Shown here piece by piece: positions 8,890 through 18,685 of a DNA stretch of 64,000 nt (positions within the stretch are counted from its first letter, which is position 1; every line of letters starts with the position of its first letter). A model generated the notes under the pieces. The model made no database searches, was not told the origin of the DNA, and saw only the letters and a program-made list of their open reading frames with translations. This DNA comes from Proteobacteria bacterium SG_bin4 (lineage in GTDB: Bacteria > Pseudomonadota > Gammaproteobacteria > Burkholderiales > Nitrosomonadaceae), in contig LWDH01000056.1 of assembly GCA_002083395.1 (NCBI GenBank), positions 1-64,000 of the forward strand, in the 5' to 3' direction. The position numbers were made by a program, and so were the translations under genes.

Positions 8890-10329
8890 ATGCAGTGGGA
8901 AATTGTCATCGGTCTTGAAGTTCATGCACAACTGTCAACTCGTTCCAAAATTTTTTCAGGCGCTTCCACCGCCTACGGCGCACCTCCGAATACGCAAGCG
9001 TGTGTCATCGATCTGGCGCTGCCTGGTGTGTTGCCGGTATTGAACAAAGGTGCAGTTGAGCGCGCCGTTAAATTCGGTTTGGCAATCGGCGCAAAAATCA
9101 ATTCACCGTCGATTTTTGCGCGTAAAAATTATTTCTACCCCGATCTGCCTAAAGGTTATCAAATCAGCCAATACGAACTGCCGGTCGTACAAGGCGGAAC
9201 CGTGACGATTCAAACCGAAGGTGTGGAAAAAACCATCCGTCTGACGCGCGCGCATTTGGAGGAAGATGCCGGCAAATCCTTACATGAAGATTTTCATGGT
9301 ATGAGCGGTATCGATTTAAACCGGGCCGGAACACCATTACTCGAAATCGTCTCCGAACCGGATCTGCGTAGTAGCGCTGAGGCGGTTGCTTATGCCAAGA
9401 CTTTGCATTCATTGGTGCGCTGGATAGGGATCTGCGATGGCAACATGCAGGAAGGTTCGTTTCGCTGCGATGCCAATGTCTCGGTACGTCCGCATGGCAC
9501 CGAAAAATTGGGTACGCGCTGCGAAATCAAAAATCTGAATTCATTCCGTTTCTTGGAGAAAGCCATCGACTATGAAGCACGGCGGCAAATTGAAATTCTT
9601 GAGGATGGCGGCACTATCCGCCAGGAAACCCGGCTGTACGATGCCAATAAAGATGAAACACGAACCATGCGCAGCAAAGAAGACGCCAACGATTATCGCT
9701 ATTTTCCCGATCCGGATTTATTGCCATTGGAAATTTCATCAAACTGGATTGAACAAATCCGCGCAACCCTCCCGGAATTGCCGCAAGCACGCCGCAACCG
9801 CTATGTATCGGAATTCGGATTATCCGCCTACGATGCTGCTGTATTGACCAGTTCGCGCGAAACTGCAGATTATTTTGAAGCGACAATCAAGCACCTACCG
9901 TCTCAAGCCAAGCTTTGCGCCAATTGGATTATGGGCGACATCAATGGGCAACTGAACAAAGACGGTATCGAGATCAACGACTGCCCAATCAGCCCTGAAC
10001 AACTTGCCTCGCTTTTATCACGTATCAATGACGGCACTATTTCCGGTAAAGGTGCAAAAACCGTGTTTGAGAGCATGTGGAACGGTGAACTGGATAAAAA
10101 CCCGGATGCGATCATTGCTGCAAAAGGCTTGATGCAGATTTCGGACGACGCTGCTATCGAAAAACTGGTGGATGAAGTATTAGCCGCCAACGCTCAACAG
10201 GTTGCCGACTATCGCAACGGTAAGGATAAAGCTTTTAACTCGCTGATCGGTCAGATCATGAAAGCAACGCAAGGAAAAGCCAATCCGGCGCAAGTCAATA
10301 CCATTTTGAAAAGGAAACTGGGCGGATAG
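8890..10329 (+). CDS. gatB: Asp-tRNA(Asn)/Glu-tRNA(Gln) amidotransferase subunit B
   Basis: A 479-residue kinase-like subunit that binds the misacylated tRNA, phosphorylates the side chain and amidates it with ammonia from GatA. The N-terminus shows the family start IGLEVHAQL, followed by the conserved region with YFYPDLPKGYQISQYE near 80 and RTMRSKEDANDYRYFPDPDL near 260. The C-terminal helical tail/YqeY-like tRNA-binding domain occupies about 335-479. It has a normal length and is last in gatCAB. Confidence 0.98.
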   Translation: MQWEIVIGLEVHAQLSTRSKIFSGASTAYGAPPNTQACVIDLALPGVLPVLNKGAVERAVKFGLAIGAKINSPSIFARKNYFYPDLPKGYQISQYELPVVQGGTVTIQTEGVEKTIRLTRAHLEEDAGKSLHEDFHGMSGIDLNRAGTPLLEIVSEPDLRSSAEAVAYAKTLHSLVRWIGICDGNMQEGSFRCDANVSVRPHGTEKLGTRCEIKNLNSFRFLEKAIDYEARRQIEILEDGGTIRQETRLYDANKDETRTMRSKEDANDYRYFPDPDLLPLEISSNWIEQIRATLPELPQARRNRYVSEFGLSAYDAAVLTSSRETADYFEATIKHLPSQAKLCANWIMGDINGQLNKDGIEINDCPISPEQLASLLSRINDGTISGKGAKTVFESMWNGELDKNPDAIIAAKGLMQISDDAAIEKLVDEVLAANAQQVADYRNGKDKAFNSLIGQIMKATQGKANPAQVNTILKRKLGG

Positions 10330-10404
10330 CCGGGATACCACCGCGAAACGGTTACTCTCAAAACGCGCTGCCTCGATCAACAATATAATGATTCGCCGAT
10401 ATGA

Positions 10405-10413
10405 TGCTATACT
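10405..10413 (+). promoter_or_regulatory. Candidate extended -10 promoter for ubiJ-ubiB
   Basis: TGCTATACT at 10405-10413 fits an extended -10 element (TGn followed by TATACT). No good -35 hexamer stands at 16-18 bp upstream, as is usual for extended -10 promoters. It lies 115 bp before ubiJ. A dyad of AACCGAAA and TTTCGGTT lies between it and ubiJ and could form a leader hairpin. Confidence 0.4.
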
Positions 10414-10528
10414 CAACCGGCATTTTAATCAGTCAATATTCCTGTTTGGAGTAATTTAAGTAATAAACCGAAATAGCGATGACTTTTTCGGTTATTCCGG
10501 TTCTTAAGTTCTATTTATCGTACATATA

Positions 10529-11128
10529 ATGCTGGCAGCAGTTGCAATCAATCCCGTCAATCATGTGTTACGCTGTGAAACATGGGCAAGCAAGCGATTA
10601 CAAAAACACGCGGGCAAAACGATCTGTATTAAGATACCTCCGATGATCACTTTTAGAATGCTGATTGACGGCGCCGGGGAAATGCAATCAGCGGAAAGCG
10701 AAAGCAGCGCTGACGCCACGTTAGTGCTGACACAATCGATGTTGCTCAGATTTTTTTCAGGTGATGCGGGCGTTTTCGAACACATAACAACGATGGGTGA
10801 TCCAGATCTGGCGCGGGAATTACTCGATATCGGCAGACAAATTGATGTAAGCGTAATGTTCGAAAATGATCTGAGCAAAGTGGTCGGCGATATCCCAGCC
10901 CATCGCATCGCGCAAAGCGGCAAAGACTTTGTGCAATGGCAAGTTGATAATGTTGATCGTTTAACCAGGTCGTTGAAAGAGTATCTGACTGAAGAAAATG
11001 TTATTTTAACCAAATTTGCTGCTATCCAGCAGATGGCTGAAGAAACGGCAAATCTGAAAATAGAAACTGAGTTGCTGGAGCAACGAATAAATCGACTGAT
11101 TCAGCAAATTTCACCGCTCAGCGAATAA
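10529..11128 (+). CDS. ubiJ: UbiJ, accessory factor for ubiquinone biosynthesis (SCP2 domain)
   Basis: A 199-residue protein with an N-terminal SCP2-type lipid-binding fold (about 10-115) and a C-terminal coiled coil (about 150-195, Glu/Gln/Leu-rich heptads). UbiJ with UbiK organises the soluble Ubi complex and is thought to hold the hydrophobic ubiquinone intermediates. Family features include the start MLAAVAINPVNHVLR and the GDPDLARELL segment. The next gene is ubiB, a linkage seen across proteobacteria, although ubiE is not beside it here. The ATG start lacks a strong Shine-Dalgarno sequence. Confidence 0.87.
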   Translation: MLAAVAINPVNHVLRCETWASKRLQKHAGKTICIKIPPMITFRMLIDGAGEMQSAESESSADATLVLTQSMLLRFFSGDAGVFEHITTMGDPDLARELLDIGRQIDVSVMFENDLSKVVGDIPAHRIAQSGKDFVQWQVDNVDRLTRSLKEYLTEENVILTKFAAIQQMAEETANLKIETELLEQRINRLIQQISPLSE

Positions 11129-11234
11129 TACGAAAAAACAATGACAGCCGGAAATTATGTGGTTATGAATAATAATCCTCAATGCACAAACTGACCTAAG
11201 GAATTTAAAGCTCGCCTCCAATCCCTAATTATTC

Positions 11235-12749
11235 ATGCGCTTATTCCGACTCCTAAAAATTCTTTACGTTGCGTTTCAATCCGGATTGGATGAATTTGTT
11301 CTGAGCCATAGCCGGTTACAGTTCTTACGTGTCATCGTCAGAACCCTCACTTTTTGGCGTAAACTGGATAAACCCCGGGGGGAACGTTTACGGCTGGCTT
11401 TAACCACGCTGGGTCCGATATTTGTCAAATTCGGTCAGATGCTTTCCACCAGGCGCGACTTACTACCTCAGGACATCGCCGATGAGCTGGCCAAGCTACA
11501 AGACCAAGTTCCTCCATTTTCTTCTGATCTGGTTGTGACCACGCTAGAAGCAGAATATGGTCAGAAGGTCGATGAGGTTTTTTACAAGTTTGATCTCACC
11601 CCGCTTGCCAGCGCATCCGTTGCGCAAGTGCATTTAGCCGTATTACACAATGGCACCGAAGTAGCGGTCAAGATTCTGCGTCCCAACCTCTCCCCCATTA
11701 TCACGCACGATGTTGCTTTGATGGATACAGGCGCCTGGTTGGCCGAAATGCTGTGGGCGGATGGTAAACGCCTGAAATTGCGTCAAGTTGTCTCGGAATT
11801 TGCCAGACACCTTGACGATGAGCTCGACTTGATGCGTGAAGCGGCGAATTGCAGCCAGTTACGCCGTAATTTTCTGAATTCTCCATTACTGCTGGTCCCG
11901 GAAGTTTATTGGGATTTCTGCCGCAGCAATGTGATGGTCATGGAACGTGTCAAAGGGATTCCGATTAGCCATGTCGATGAGCTGAAAGCTCAAGGCATCG
12001 ATATCCCGCAGTTGGCGCGTGTTGGTGTGGAAATATTTTTTACGCAAGTCTTTCGTGACGGCTACTTCCATGCGGATATGCACCCCGGCAATATCTTTGT
12101 GGGCAACGATGGTCGATACATTGCGGTTGATTTCGGCATCATGGGAACACTGAGCGACCAAGACAAAAATTATCTGGCTCAAAACTTCCTGGCTTTTTTC
12201 CGTCGCGATTATGCGCGGGTTGCGCAAGCGCATGTCGAAGCTGGCTGGGCTCCTAAAGACACCCGGGTCGATGATTTTGAGGCCGCCATTAGAGCCGTTT
12301 GTGAACCCATTTTCGACAAACCTTTAAAGGAAATTTCGTTTGGCCGCGTTCTGCTCCAATTATTTCAGACTTCCCGGCAGTTCAATGTTGAAATCCAGCC
12401 GCAACTGGTTTTATTACAAAAAACATTACTTAATATCGAAGGTTTGGGGCGTGATTTGGATCCCGATTTGGATCTGTGGAAAACTGCCAAACCATTCCTG
12501 GAAAACTGGATGTCAGAGCAAATCGGCTGGCGCGGACTCACCAGCCGTATCGAAAAAGAAGCTCCTAACTGGGCCGTTATCATGCCTGAATTTCCCCGCC
12601 TCATCCATCAAGCATTGGCGGAAAATCGCAACCATGAACTGGAAAAAAGAATGGCTGATTTAATTACTGAAGAAAAGCGCCAGAACCGCCTGCTCGCGCT
12701 TATTGCAATCCTCCTCGCAGGACTGCTGGCCTGGCAAATATTCCAATAA
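11235..12749 (+). CDS. ubiB: UbiB, atypical protein kinase-like ATPase for ubiquinone biosynthesis
   Basis: A 504-residue member of the ABC1/ADCK/UbiB family needed for ubiquinone production, probably by extracting or presenting lipid intermediates. Hallmarks present are the KxGQ motif in FVKFGQMLSTRRDLLP (about 70-85), the Ala-rich loop ASASVAQVH, the lysine in VAVKILRP, the ExD motif in DDELDLMREA, HADMHPGN, and the DFG in VDFGIMG. Hydrophobic C-terminal segments (about 480-503) anchor it to the membrane. It follows ubiJ by 106 bp. Length is slightly below the E. coli homologue. Confidence 0.95.
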   Translation: MRLFRLLKILYVAFQSGLDEFVLSHSRLQFLRVIVRTLTFWRKLDKPRGERLRLALTTLGPIFVKFGQMLSTRRDLLPQDIADELAKLQDQVPPFSSDLVVTTLEAEYGQKVDEVFYKFDLTPLASASVAQVHLAVLHNGTEVAVKILRPNLSPIITHDVALMDTGAWLAEMLWADGKRLKLRQVVSEFARHLDDELDLMREAANCSQLRRNFLNSPLLLVPEVYWDFCRSNVMVMERVKGIPISHVDELKAQGIDIPQLARVGVEIFFTQVFRDGYFHADMHPGNIFVGNDGRYIAVDFGIMGTLSDQDKNYLAQNFLAFFRRDYARVAQAHVEAGWAPKDTRVDDFEAAIRAVCEPIFDKPLKEISFGRVLLQLFQTSRQFNVEIQPQLVLLQKTLLNIEGLGRDLDPDLDLWKTAKPFLENWMSEQIGWRGLTSRIEKEAPNWAVIMPEFPRLIHQALAENRNHELEKRMADLITEEKRQNRLLALIAILLAGLLAWQIFQ

Positions 12750-12855
12750 ACTTGTAGGTTCATTTTTCTGTAAGATTAATGGCTGAGAATAACGAACAGT
12801 TATCACTGGCTGCACCGTGTTGTTACATCCGGATGATTGCAATCCCGATTACAGC

Positions 12856-13275
12856 ATGACGCAACCCTTAACCAAATCCTTCAAGCAACTGTTTTATTAT
12901 GGCCTAATTGGTATCATCACCAATTTAAGCTGGTATGCAGTCTATCTGCTCATTACATCCTTCGGCGCCGAACCGAAGCTGGTGATGACTTTATTATATT
13001 TCTGTGGCGCAACAACCAGTTATTTGGCCAATCGCAAATGGACGTTTCAGCATAAGGGGCACTGGGTCAACTCGACGATCCGTTATGTTATTGCGCATAT
13101 AATGGGTTACACTCTTAATTTTCTGTTACTTCTGATATTTGTTGATTATTATCATTATCCGCACCAATGGGTGCAAGGAATTGCCATTTTTATAGTGGCT
13201 GGTTTTTTATTTATTACGTTTAAATTTTTTGTTTTCAGCGAGAACTCAAATCATCAAAAAGTTGATCAAAAATAA
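12856..13275 (+). CDS. GtrA-family small membrane protein
   Basis: A 139-residue protein with four predicted membrane segments, the GtrA family layout. GtrA-like proteins are thought to flip or help flip undecaprenyl-linked sugars for glycan modification. The conserved NRKWTF word lies after the second segment. I chose ATG at 12856 over an in-frame GTG 39 bases upstream because family members start directly before the first membrane helix; neither has a clear ribosome-binding site. It opens the glycan gene region and is 30 bp before the aminotransferase gene, so they may be co-transcribed. Its sugar substrate is unknown. Confidence 0.82.
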   Translation: MTQPLTKSFKQLFYYGLIGIITNLSWYAVYLLITSFGAEPKLVMTLLYFCGATTSYLANRKWTFQHKGHWVNSTIRYVIAHIMGYTLNFLLLLIFVDYYHYPHQWVQGIAIFIVAGFLFITFKFFVFSENSNHQKVDQK

Positions 13276-13305
13276 AACAAGCTATTCATCCTCAAAGGAA
13301 ACATC

Positions 13306-14439
13306 ATGATTCCCTTTAACAAACCCCATATGTCCGGCAAAGAGCTTTACTACATTGCTGATGCGCATTTTCATAATATACTTGCGGGAGACGGTCCTTA
13401 CACCAAGCGATGCCATCAATGGCTTGAATCCCACACCGGCAGCGCAAAAGTTCTATTAACGCATTCCTGCACCGCCGCTTTGGAAATGTCATCGTTGCTA
13501 TTAAACATACAGCCGGGAGATGAGGTTATCATGCCTTCCTACACGTTTGTTTCGACAGCAAACGCATTTGTACTGCGAGGCGGCATTCCCGTTTTTGTCG
13601 ATATTAGATCGGATACATTGAATATCGATGAAAACCTGATAGCCGACGCCATCACAGAACGCACCAAAGCCATTGTTCCCGTTCACTACGCCGGTGTATC
13701 GTGTGAAATGGACGCTATTTTACCCATTGCCAAGCAACACAATATCAAAATCGTGGAAGATGCCGCGCAAGGCGTGATGTCCACTTATAAAGGGCGCGCG
13801 CTCGGAAGCATCGGCGATCTTGGCGCTTACAGCTTTCATGAGACCAAAAATGTCATTTCCGGAGAAGATGGTTGCATTCTTATTAATGACCCGTCATTAT
13901 CGTTGCAAGCCGAAATTATTCGAGAAAAAGGCACCAATCGTACGCAATTTTTTCGAGGGCATGTAGATAAATACACATGGCAGGATGTTGGTTCTTCCTT
14001 CTTACCGGGGGAGTTGATATCGGCATTTTTATGGGCGCAGCTTGAAGTTGCCGAGGAAATTACCAAGCAGCGCATTGCGATCTGGGATGAATACCACCAG
14101 CTGCTTGAACCGCTGGAGAATCGGGGTTTATTGCGCAGACCGATCATCCCTGATCACTGTCAGCATAATGCGCATATGTACTATATATTATTGCCAGGAC
14201 ACCTTCCACGCGACGAGATTCTGCAAAAAATGAAATCACGAGGAATTGGCGCAATTTTCCACTATATCCCGTTGCATTCGTCACCAGCCGGCAAAAAATT
14301 CGGACGAATATCCGGTGAGATGGTTAACACCGACGCTTGTGCTGAGCGAGTCATCCGGCTGCCACTTTGGATAGGTCTCGATATCAATCAGCAACAAGAA
14401 ATTGTGACCGCACTAGCAGATGCGATTATAAACTCTTAA
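13306..14439 (+). CDS. dTDP-4-amino-4,6-dideoxygalactose transaminase (WecE/RffA-like)
   Basis: A 377-residue PLP-dependent aminotransferase of the DegT/DnrJ/EryC1 family. WecE-type enzymes convert dTDP-4-keto-6-deoxyglucose to dTDP-4-amino-4,6-dideoxygalactose for surface glycans. The Schiff-base lysine is Lys181 in SFHETKN, a signature closer to RffA/WecE than to ArnB. EDAAQG near 151-156 is the conserved Asp region that contacts the cofactor. The start has a clear AAAGGAAAC ribosome-binding sequence. It follows the GtrA-like gene and ends three bases from the convergent membrane-protein gene. The specific sugar is inferred from family similarity only. Confidence 0.85.
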   Translation: MIPFNKPHMSGKELYYIADAHFHNILAGDGPYTKRCHQWLESHTGSAKVLLTHSCTAALEMSSLLLNIQPGDEVIMPSYTFVSTANAFVLRGGIPVFVDIRSDTLNIDENLIADAITERTKAIVPVHYAGVSCEMDAILPIAKQHNIKIVEDAAQGVMSTYKGRALGSIGDLGAYSFHETKNVISGEDGCILINDPSLSLQAEIIREKGTNRTQFFRGHVDKYTWQDVGSSFLPGELISAFLWAQLEVAEEITKQRIAIWDEYHQLLEPLENRGLLRRPIIPDHCQHNAHMYYILLPGHLPRDEILQKMKSRGIGAIFHYIPLHSSPAGKKFGRISGEMVNTDACAERVIRLPLWIGLDINQQQEIVTALADAIINS

Positions 14440-14442
14440 AAA

Positions 14443-15972
14443 TTATTGCCTTTGAATTTCTATGGCGCGTTTCGCCGCGCACGAAGTTGGATCATCTTTA
14501 TCCCCCAGTTCTATTTCATACAGCCACCAAGATCCGCTATGCGCTACATATTTAACTTCACATTCCGCCTCGTCAATGACTTTTGAATCGATACCATTCT
14601 CAGATCGAACAAGAAAATAATCATAGAGCCAGCCTTTATTTATTCTCCAATCAAAAGTCTCGGGCTGCCATGCAAATTGTGACGGAACAGCCACCGCTGC
14701 ATCAGGTTTATATCTGACCAGTAAGCCAAACTGAGAAAAACTGAAGTCTGTTGCTCCAGAGTGTTCCGCTTGATACCAAGACGCAAAATGCAAATACATG
14801 GGCAATCTGAAAATATCACTTTTGTTATCATAAATGAAAGCCAATACACGTTTCTGCGGCTGCATCTTTGCTTCAATATCCCGGTAACCTCGGGCTTCCT
14901 CTTCGAAGCTTGCAAACCGGAAGCACAGTAACACGATGAGCATCACCGGCACAGCAATCATTAAGCCACGGAGTAAAGATTCAAATTTCACAGAACGTGC
15001 CGCAGATGTCGGCTTTGTCATAATCACAAACAACATTGGGACAGCGTACAGTGAAAAGCGATTGTACGTAAAAAAATTCCCTAAAATAAAATTCGGCCCA
15101 ACCATCATCCACAGAAGATAAGCGAAAAATACTATCTGCCTTGGTCTATCGCTGGTAATACGGGCGCCGAGCAGAAATGGCAGCGCAAGAATCAGTACGG
15201 CAATAGCGGCGTTTATTCTTCCGGAAGTTAACCCAACTGAAGTTGCCAGTAGTTCAATCGGTCTATAAATACTGAGTCCCCATGGCCCTTCACCGCTAGC
15301 CTGTCCGCCCGCACTTACCCACGTTACTAAATAAATAATAACAACCGGTAAGGGACTGATAAAAGGCAATGCTGCCAGTAGTTTTTGTTTCCACGGTAAA
15401 CGTCCGGCAATGATATATAAAAAGGCAAGCCCACAACCAAAAGCAGCCACAAGCAAATGAATTGGCAGCAACGCAAAGGAAAACAAAGCCAACCATAACC
15501 CTGATTTCAGTTTCGGTGCTTCCGCATATTTAAACGCAGTCAGCAAAAACAGCAGAACGATGGGTGCACCAATAATGAAATTAAAGAACCCCCACTGAAA
15601 TGCAAAACCGTAGCCGATCGGGAGAAGCAACCAATCCCATCTAGGATCACCACCGAAGTGGGCGCGGATAAGCGATGCAGTCAATGGCGTAGCAATCACA
15701 GCCAAGGCTATCAAGAGCTTGATCGCTACCAGAATTGGCAAGAATTGGCTTGCTCCCCATAGAATTATATAACCGCCCAAATAAGGACGAACCCAATCAA
15801 GATAATAAAGATCATGATAAGGAAAATCGGATAACGAGAGATTATTAAGCGTAGCAATTGCCGCAGCGTGCTGCGGCACATCAACCATTGGCGGATAATG
15901 TGAAAATAATAAAGGCGATGCTGCTAGGAAACAAAATACATAAAACAGAATTCGTTCAGTTGATAATTTCAT
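14443..15972 (-). CDS. Polytopic membrane protein of unknown function
   Basis: A 509-residue protein with roughly ten hydrophobic segments followed by a soluble C-terminal domain (about 390-509) containing several aromatic residues and two Cys pairs. The first loop after the N-terminal helix holds PPMVDVPQH, an acidic/His motif resembling the first periplasmic loop of GT-C-fold glycosyltransferases, where an Asp binds the lipid-linked donor. That, together with the glycan neighbourhood, suggests a GT-C-like enzyme, but I do not recognise the family. It is convergent with the aminotransferase gene. Confidence 0.7.
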   Translation of the reverse strand: MKLSTERILFYVFCFLAASPLLFSHYPPMVDVPQHAAAIATLNNLSLSDFPYHDLYYLDWVRPYLGGYIILWGASQFLPILVAIKLLIALAVIATPLTASLIRAHFGGDPRWDWLLLPIGYGFAFQWGFFNFIIGAPIVLLFLLTAFKYAEAPKLKSGLWLALFSFALLPIHLLVAAFGCGLAFLYIIAGRLPWKQKLLAALPFISPLPVVIIYLVTWVSAGGQASGEGPWGLSIYRPIELLATSVGLTSGRINAAIAVLILALPFLLGARITSDRPRQIVFFAYLLWMMVGPNFILGNFFTYNRFSLYAVPMLFVIMTKPTSAARSVKFESLLRGLMIAVPVMLIVLLCFRFASFEEEARGYRDIEAKMQPQKRVLAFIYDNKSDIFRLPMYLHFASWYQAEHSGATDFSFSQFGLLVRYKPDAAVAVPSQFAWQPETFDWRINKGWLYDYFLVRSENGIDSKVIDEAECEVKYVAHSGSWWLYEIELGDKDDPTSCAAKRAIEIQRQ

Positions 15973-16300
15973 TTAATTCCAGTAAAGAGCTGTTCTAGAA
16001 GTGAGTTAGGCAACTTCGAAACATAAGAAGACTGTATCTTACCTAAATTGCAGAATACAAAATATTGGTAACGCTGGCAAAATCGCTCTAACTTTTTCCT
16101 CGAACACAATTCATTCAAGCTGTTCATTGCGAAACACAAATCATCGAAGTACCCAATACAGAGGTATATCTTATCTCTCCCATTCTTAGTATTGTGATCG
16201 TAATACTTACAGAAATAATCTTTTTATTCAATATCTTAAATTGCATCAACGGCAATATCGACACTATGATACCGTTAAACCATCTCATTATTTCATCCAA
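15973..16300. other. AT-rich intergenic region without a gene
   Basis: This 328-bp stretch has stops in all frames and no hairpin with a T tract. It must contain the promoter for the membrane-protein gene on the minus strand and the transcript end of the WbqC-like gene. I see nothing else in it. Confidence 0.5.
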
Positions 16301-17002
16301 TTAACACTGTGCCGTAGATTTGACAAACTTCATGAATGATCCCGCTGATCTGCCGGTATTAAATATCAGATCGAGGATGGATACGCCATGTTCGAAAGGG
16401 CCATCCATCTGCGGATATTCCGGATAATCCGAGTAATCCATCCATTCAACTTTGATGTTCTCTTGTTCAAACAACGATTCATCAAGATATGATTTAGCTG
16501 CCGGGCCGCTCAAATAACAATTAGCACCCGCTGCCTTACAAAGCGTTAACAACTTTTCCGTTCTCGCTCCGCCATAACGATAGTCCGATGATCGAGTGAT
16601 TCTAGTCTCAATTCCAAGAAAGCTGCAAATTGCCCGGATAAATTCTGCATTGATTTCACTTAAATATGCTGATCGCGCTGATTGGTATAATTCTCCAACA
16701 AACTCCGCCGTATCCCGGAAAGCCGCTGCTCGACCATAATTCATTTGCAATGTTTTCCAATGTTTAACATTCCAATCACTAAAAGTTACTTTCACATCGC
16801 AGATTCTGTCCGAACGACTCTGATTCACTGGAATAGTTAACCACTGAGATTGGCCATTTACTTTAATCTTATTTCTGTTGCGCCAATCCCGCGTAGTAAA
16901 TTGCACGTCGTCGTAGATAATAAACTCATCCACAGCAGCTATGATGTCGAAGTAGCCCTTCCATGGAATATAATTCGACTGCAATATCGCAACCTTTTTC
17001 AA
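16301..17002 (-). CDS. WbqC-like family protein, copy 1
   Basis: A 233-residue member of the WbqC-like family, found in O-antigen and other surface polysaccharide loci; its biochemical role is not established. The conserved start KKVAILQSNYIPWKGYFD and the FIIYDDVQF segment are diagnostic. The start codon is TTG, with GAGGAG eight bases upstream. A second copy lies at 21301-22002; by my count about 203 of 233 residues are identical, and the last third is nearly unchanged. This copy stands alone, with 714 bp of non-coding or decayed sequence upstream, whereas copy 2 heads an operon. Confidence 0.88.
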   Translation of the reverse strand: MKKVAILQSNYIPWKGYFDIIAAVDEFIIYDDVQFTTRDWRNRNKIKVNGQSQWLTIPVNQSRSDRICDVKVTFSDWNVKHWKTLQMNYGRAAAFRDTAEFVGELYQSARSAYLSEINAEFIRAICSFLGIETRITRSSDYRYGGARTEKLLTLCKAAGANCYLSGPAAKSYLDESLFEQENIKVEWMDYSDYPEYPQMDGPFEHGVSILDLIFNTGRSAGSFMKFVKSTAQC

Positions 17003-17251
17003 TTGATCTCCTCTCTAAATAAATTCATTAAACATATTGTGCAGCGCTACCCCAATACTGCGACAAGCTAAACAACTAACTTTAACTAATTCAGCACTCT
17101 GACATATCTTGCTTGAGAATCAAATCAATTCATCGAATAAAGGTATGTAATCCCTGCTAGTAAGTTAGCGGATCCTGAAACAAGAACTTTGAGTCATAAG
17201 CCAACAATAATTTATATATTCAGATATTTATAAGAACAACAAATTTCGACA

Positions 17252-17553
17252 ATGTTTGATTCATTTGATAAACAAATGCGCCTTATGGATATCAGCGATG
17301 TTTCTAACAGAAGGTGGGCAGAATTGGCCAGATAAACGTCACGTTTACATGTATCCATATCCCGATAACTGGCATGATGAAGTTGATTCGGCTTTTAGCT
17401 GCGTGGATGCGGATAGTTTGATCACAAGTAATGCTTTTCTCTTTGGATCTGTGTAGCGATCAGTCACCCGGATTGAGCATCGGCTTTGAGGTATATAATG
17501 AAGAATTACCTTTCTCTGCCGATTGGCTTTATCCGTCAGAATCGCTGACTTAG
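17252..17553 (+). pseudogene. Fragmentary, frameshifted remnant of an unidentified gene
   Basis: Three short reading frames follow one another with protein-like composition. Starting with ATG at 17252, a 27-codon frame contains MRLMDISDVSNRRWAELAR. The overlapping frame, open from a TTG at 17256, continues past it to 17456 and contains HVYMYPYPDNWHDEV. A third starts at 17431 and ends at 17553 with SIGFEVYNEELPFSADWLYP. This order of frames on one strand suggests a gene decayed by indels. I do not recognise the family. The rest of the 17003-17716 gap shows nothing I can name, apart from the promoter region of the WbqC-like gene. Confidence 0.35.
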
Positions 17554-17716
17554 TGAAGACTGCACTGCTCGGACAGTGTGCGGCTCATTTCAAGCTTGCT
17601 GGCTTTCTCTTCCTCGAAGATTACAAGTCCAGAAAATAGGAGGCGAATTCAATCCGACATGAAGCTCGGTAGCGGCTTTTTGGATGAAAACTTGCCATTG
17701 GGGAAAGGATAAACAA

Positions 17717-18685
17717 TCAGCGCTTGATGTCACACTGTTGATCTTCGGGCACGTTGATGGTTTTTCGCACCAGAAACAGAGGTCTATTCTTTACTTCGGT
17801 GTAAATATTGGATATGTATCTTGCAATCAATCCCAATGAAATCAGATTAATACTGCCAAAAAATAGAATTGACAAGATAATGGTGGTAAAACCAGGCAGG
17901 ATATTTTCAAACAAATACAAATAAAGATAATGCAGTGACAAAACACTGGTGAGGCACAGGATAATCAATCCGCTGTAGAATAAAATATTGAGGGGATTAT
18001 TTGAAAGATCCAGCAGCACATCAATGGCGAGATTGACCCGTTTTATCGTATTGTAATTACTTCTACCCCAGGCACGCTTGCTATTCGGCACTTCGATAAC
18101 CTTATATTTCATGCCGATATCGTTGATGATAGCAACGATCGTTCTTACCTTCTCGGGATAGCGCTTAAAGTATTCCGCTACCCGGCGGGTGAATATCCGC
18201 ATCATCAACTGACTTCTGATGATATTCACTTTCATTACCATATACATGAATTTCCAGAACAACCATGATGTCGCTGCGTCAACCCAATTATTCCGGCTGA
18301 CCGATGTCGTATAAACGATATCGTACCCTTGCTGAATGGTTTGATACAGCAAGGGAATTGATTCAGGCGGATTCTGCAAATCGCCATCCATAATCAAAAC
18401 ATGATCGCCACGTGCATAATGGATACCGGCGCTCATGGCAACCTGTTGCCCAAAATTCCGACTCAGCGCAATGGATTTGACGCGAGTATCTTCTTCAGAA
18501 AGCGTTTGCATGACATACAACGAATCATCCTTGCTGCAATCATCCACTAGAACTATTTCATACGTAACGCCCATTCCTTCCAACACTGTTCTCAGCCTGT
18601 TGACCAGTTCCCGCACCATAGGTGCAGCGTTATAGATTGTCGCTACCACCGATAATTGCGGTGAACCGGCGTGTTGCTTTGTCAT
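17717..18685 (-). CDS. Family 2 glycosyltransferase (GtrB/ArnC/DPM-like)
   Basis: A 322-residue GT-A fold enzyme with two C-terminal membrane helices (about 235-260 and 270-295), the organisation of GtrB and ArnC, which load a sugar onto undecaprenyl phosphate. Motifs present are the nucleotide-binding LVDDCSKDDS near 47, the metal-binding MDGDLQNPPE near 98, and the later RAWGRSNYN segment. Its start overlaps the end of the methyltransferase gene by four bases (ATGA), so the two are translationally coupled. A GtrA-like gene lies in the same region and could be its partner flippase, which is an inference. Confidence 0.88.
   Translation of the reverse strand: MTKQHAGSPQLSVVATIYNAAPMVRELVNRLRTVLEGMGVTYEIVLVDDCSKDDSLYVMQTLSEEDTRVKSIALSRNFGQQVAMSAGIHYARGDHVLIMDGDLQNPPESIPLLYQTIQQGYDIVYTTSVSRNNWVDAATSWLFWKFMYMVMKVNIIRSQLMMRIFTRRVAEYFKRYPEKVRTIVAIINDIGMKYKVIEVPNSKRAWGRSNYNTIKRVNLAIDVLLDLSNNPLNILFYSGLIILCLTSVLSLHYLYLYLFENILPGFTTIILSILFFGSINLISLGLIARYISNIYTEVKNRPLFLVRKTINVPEDQQCDIKR

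Noticed and set aside
10561..11013. 150-codon frame antisense to ubiJ
   Set aside because: It is opposite a gene with clear SCP2 and coiled-coil character and lacks a start signal.
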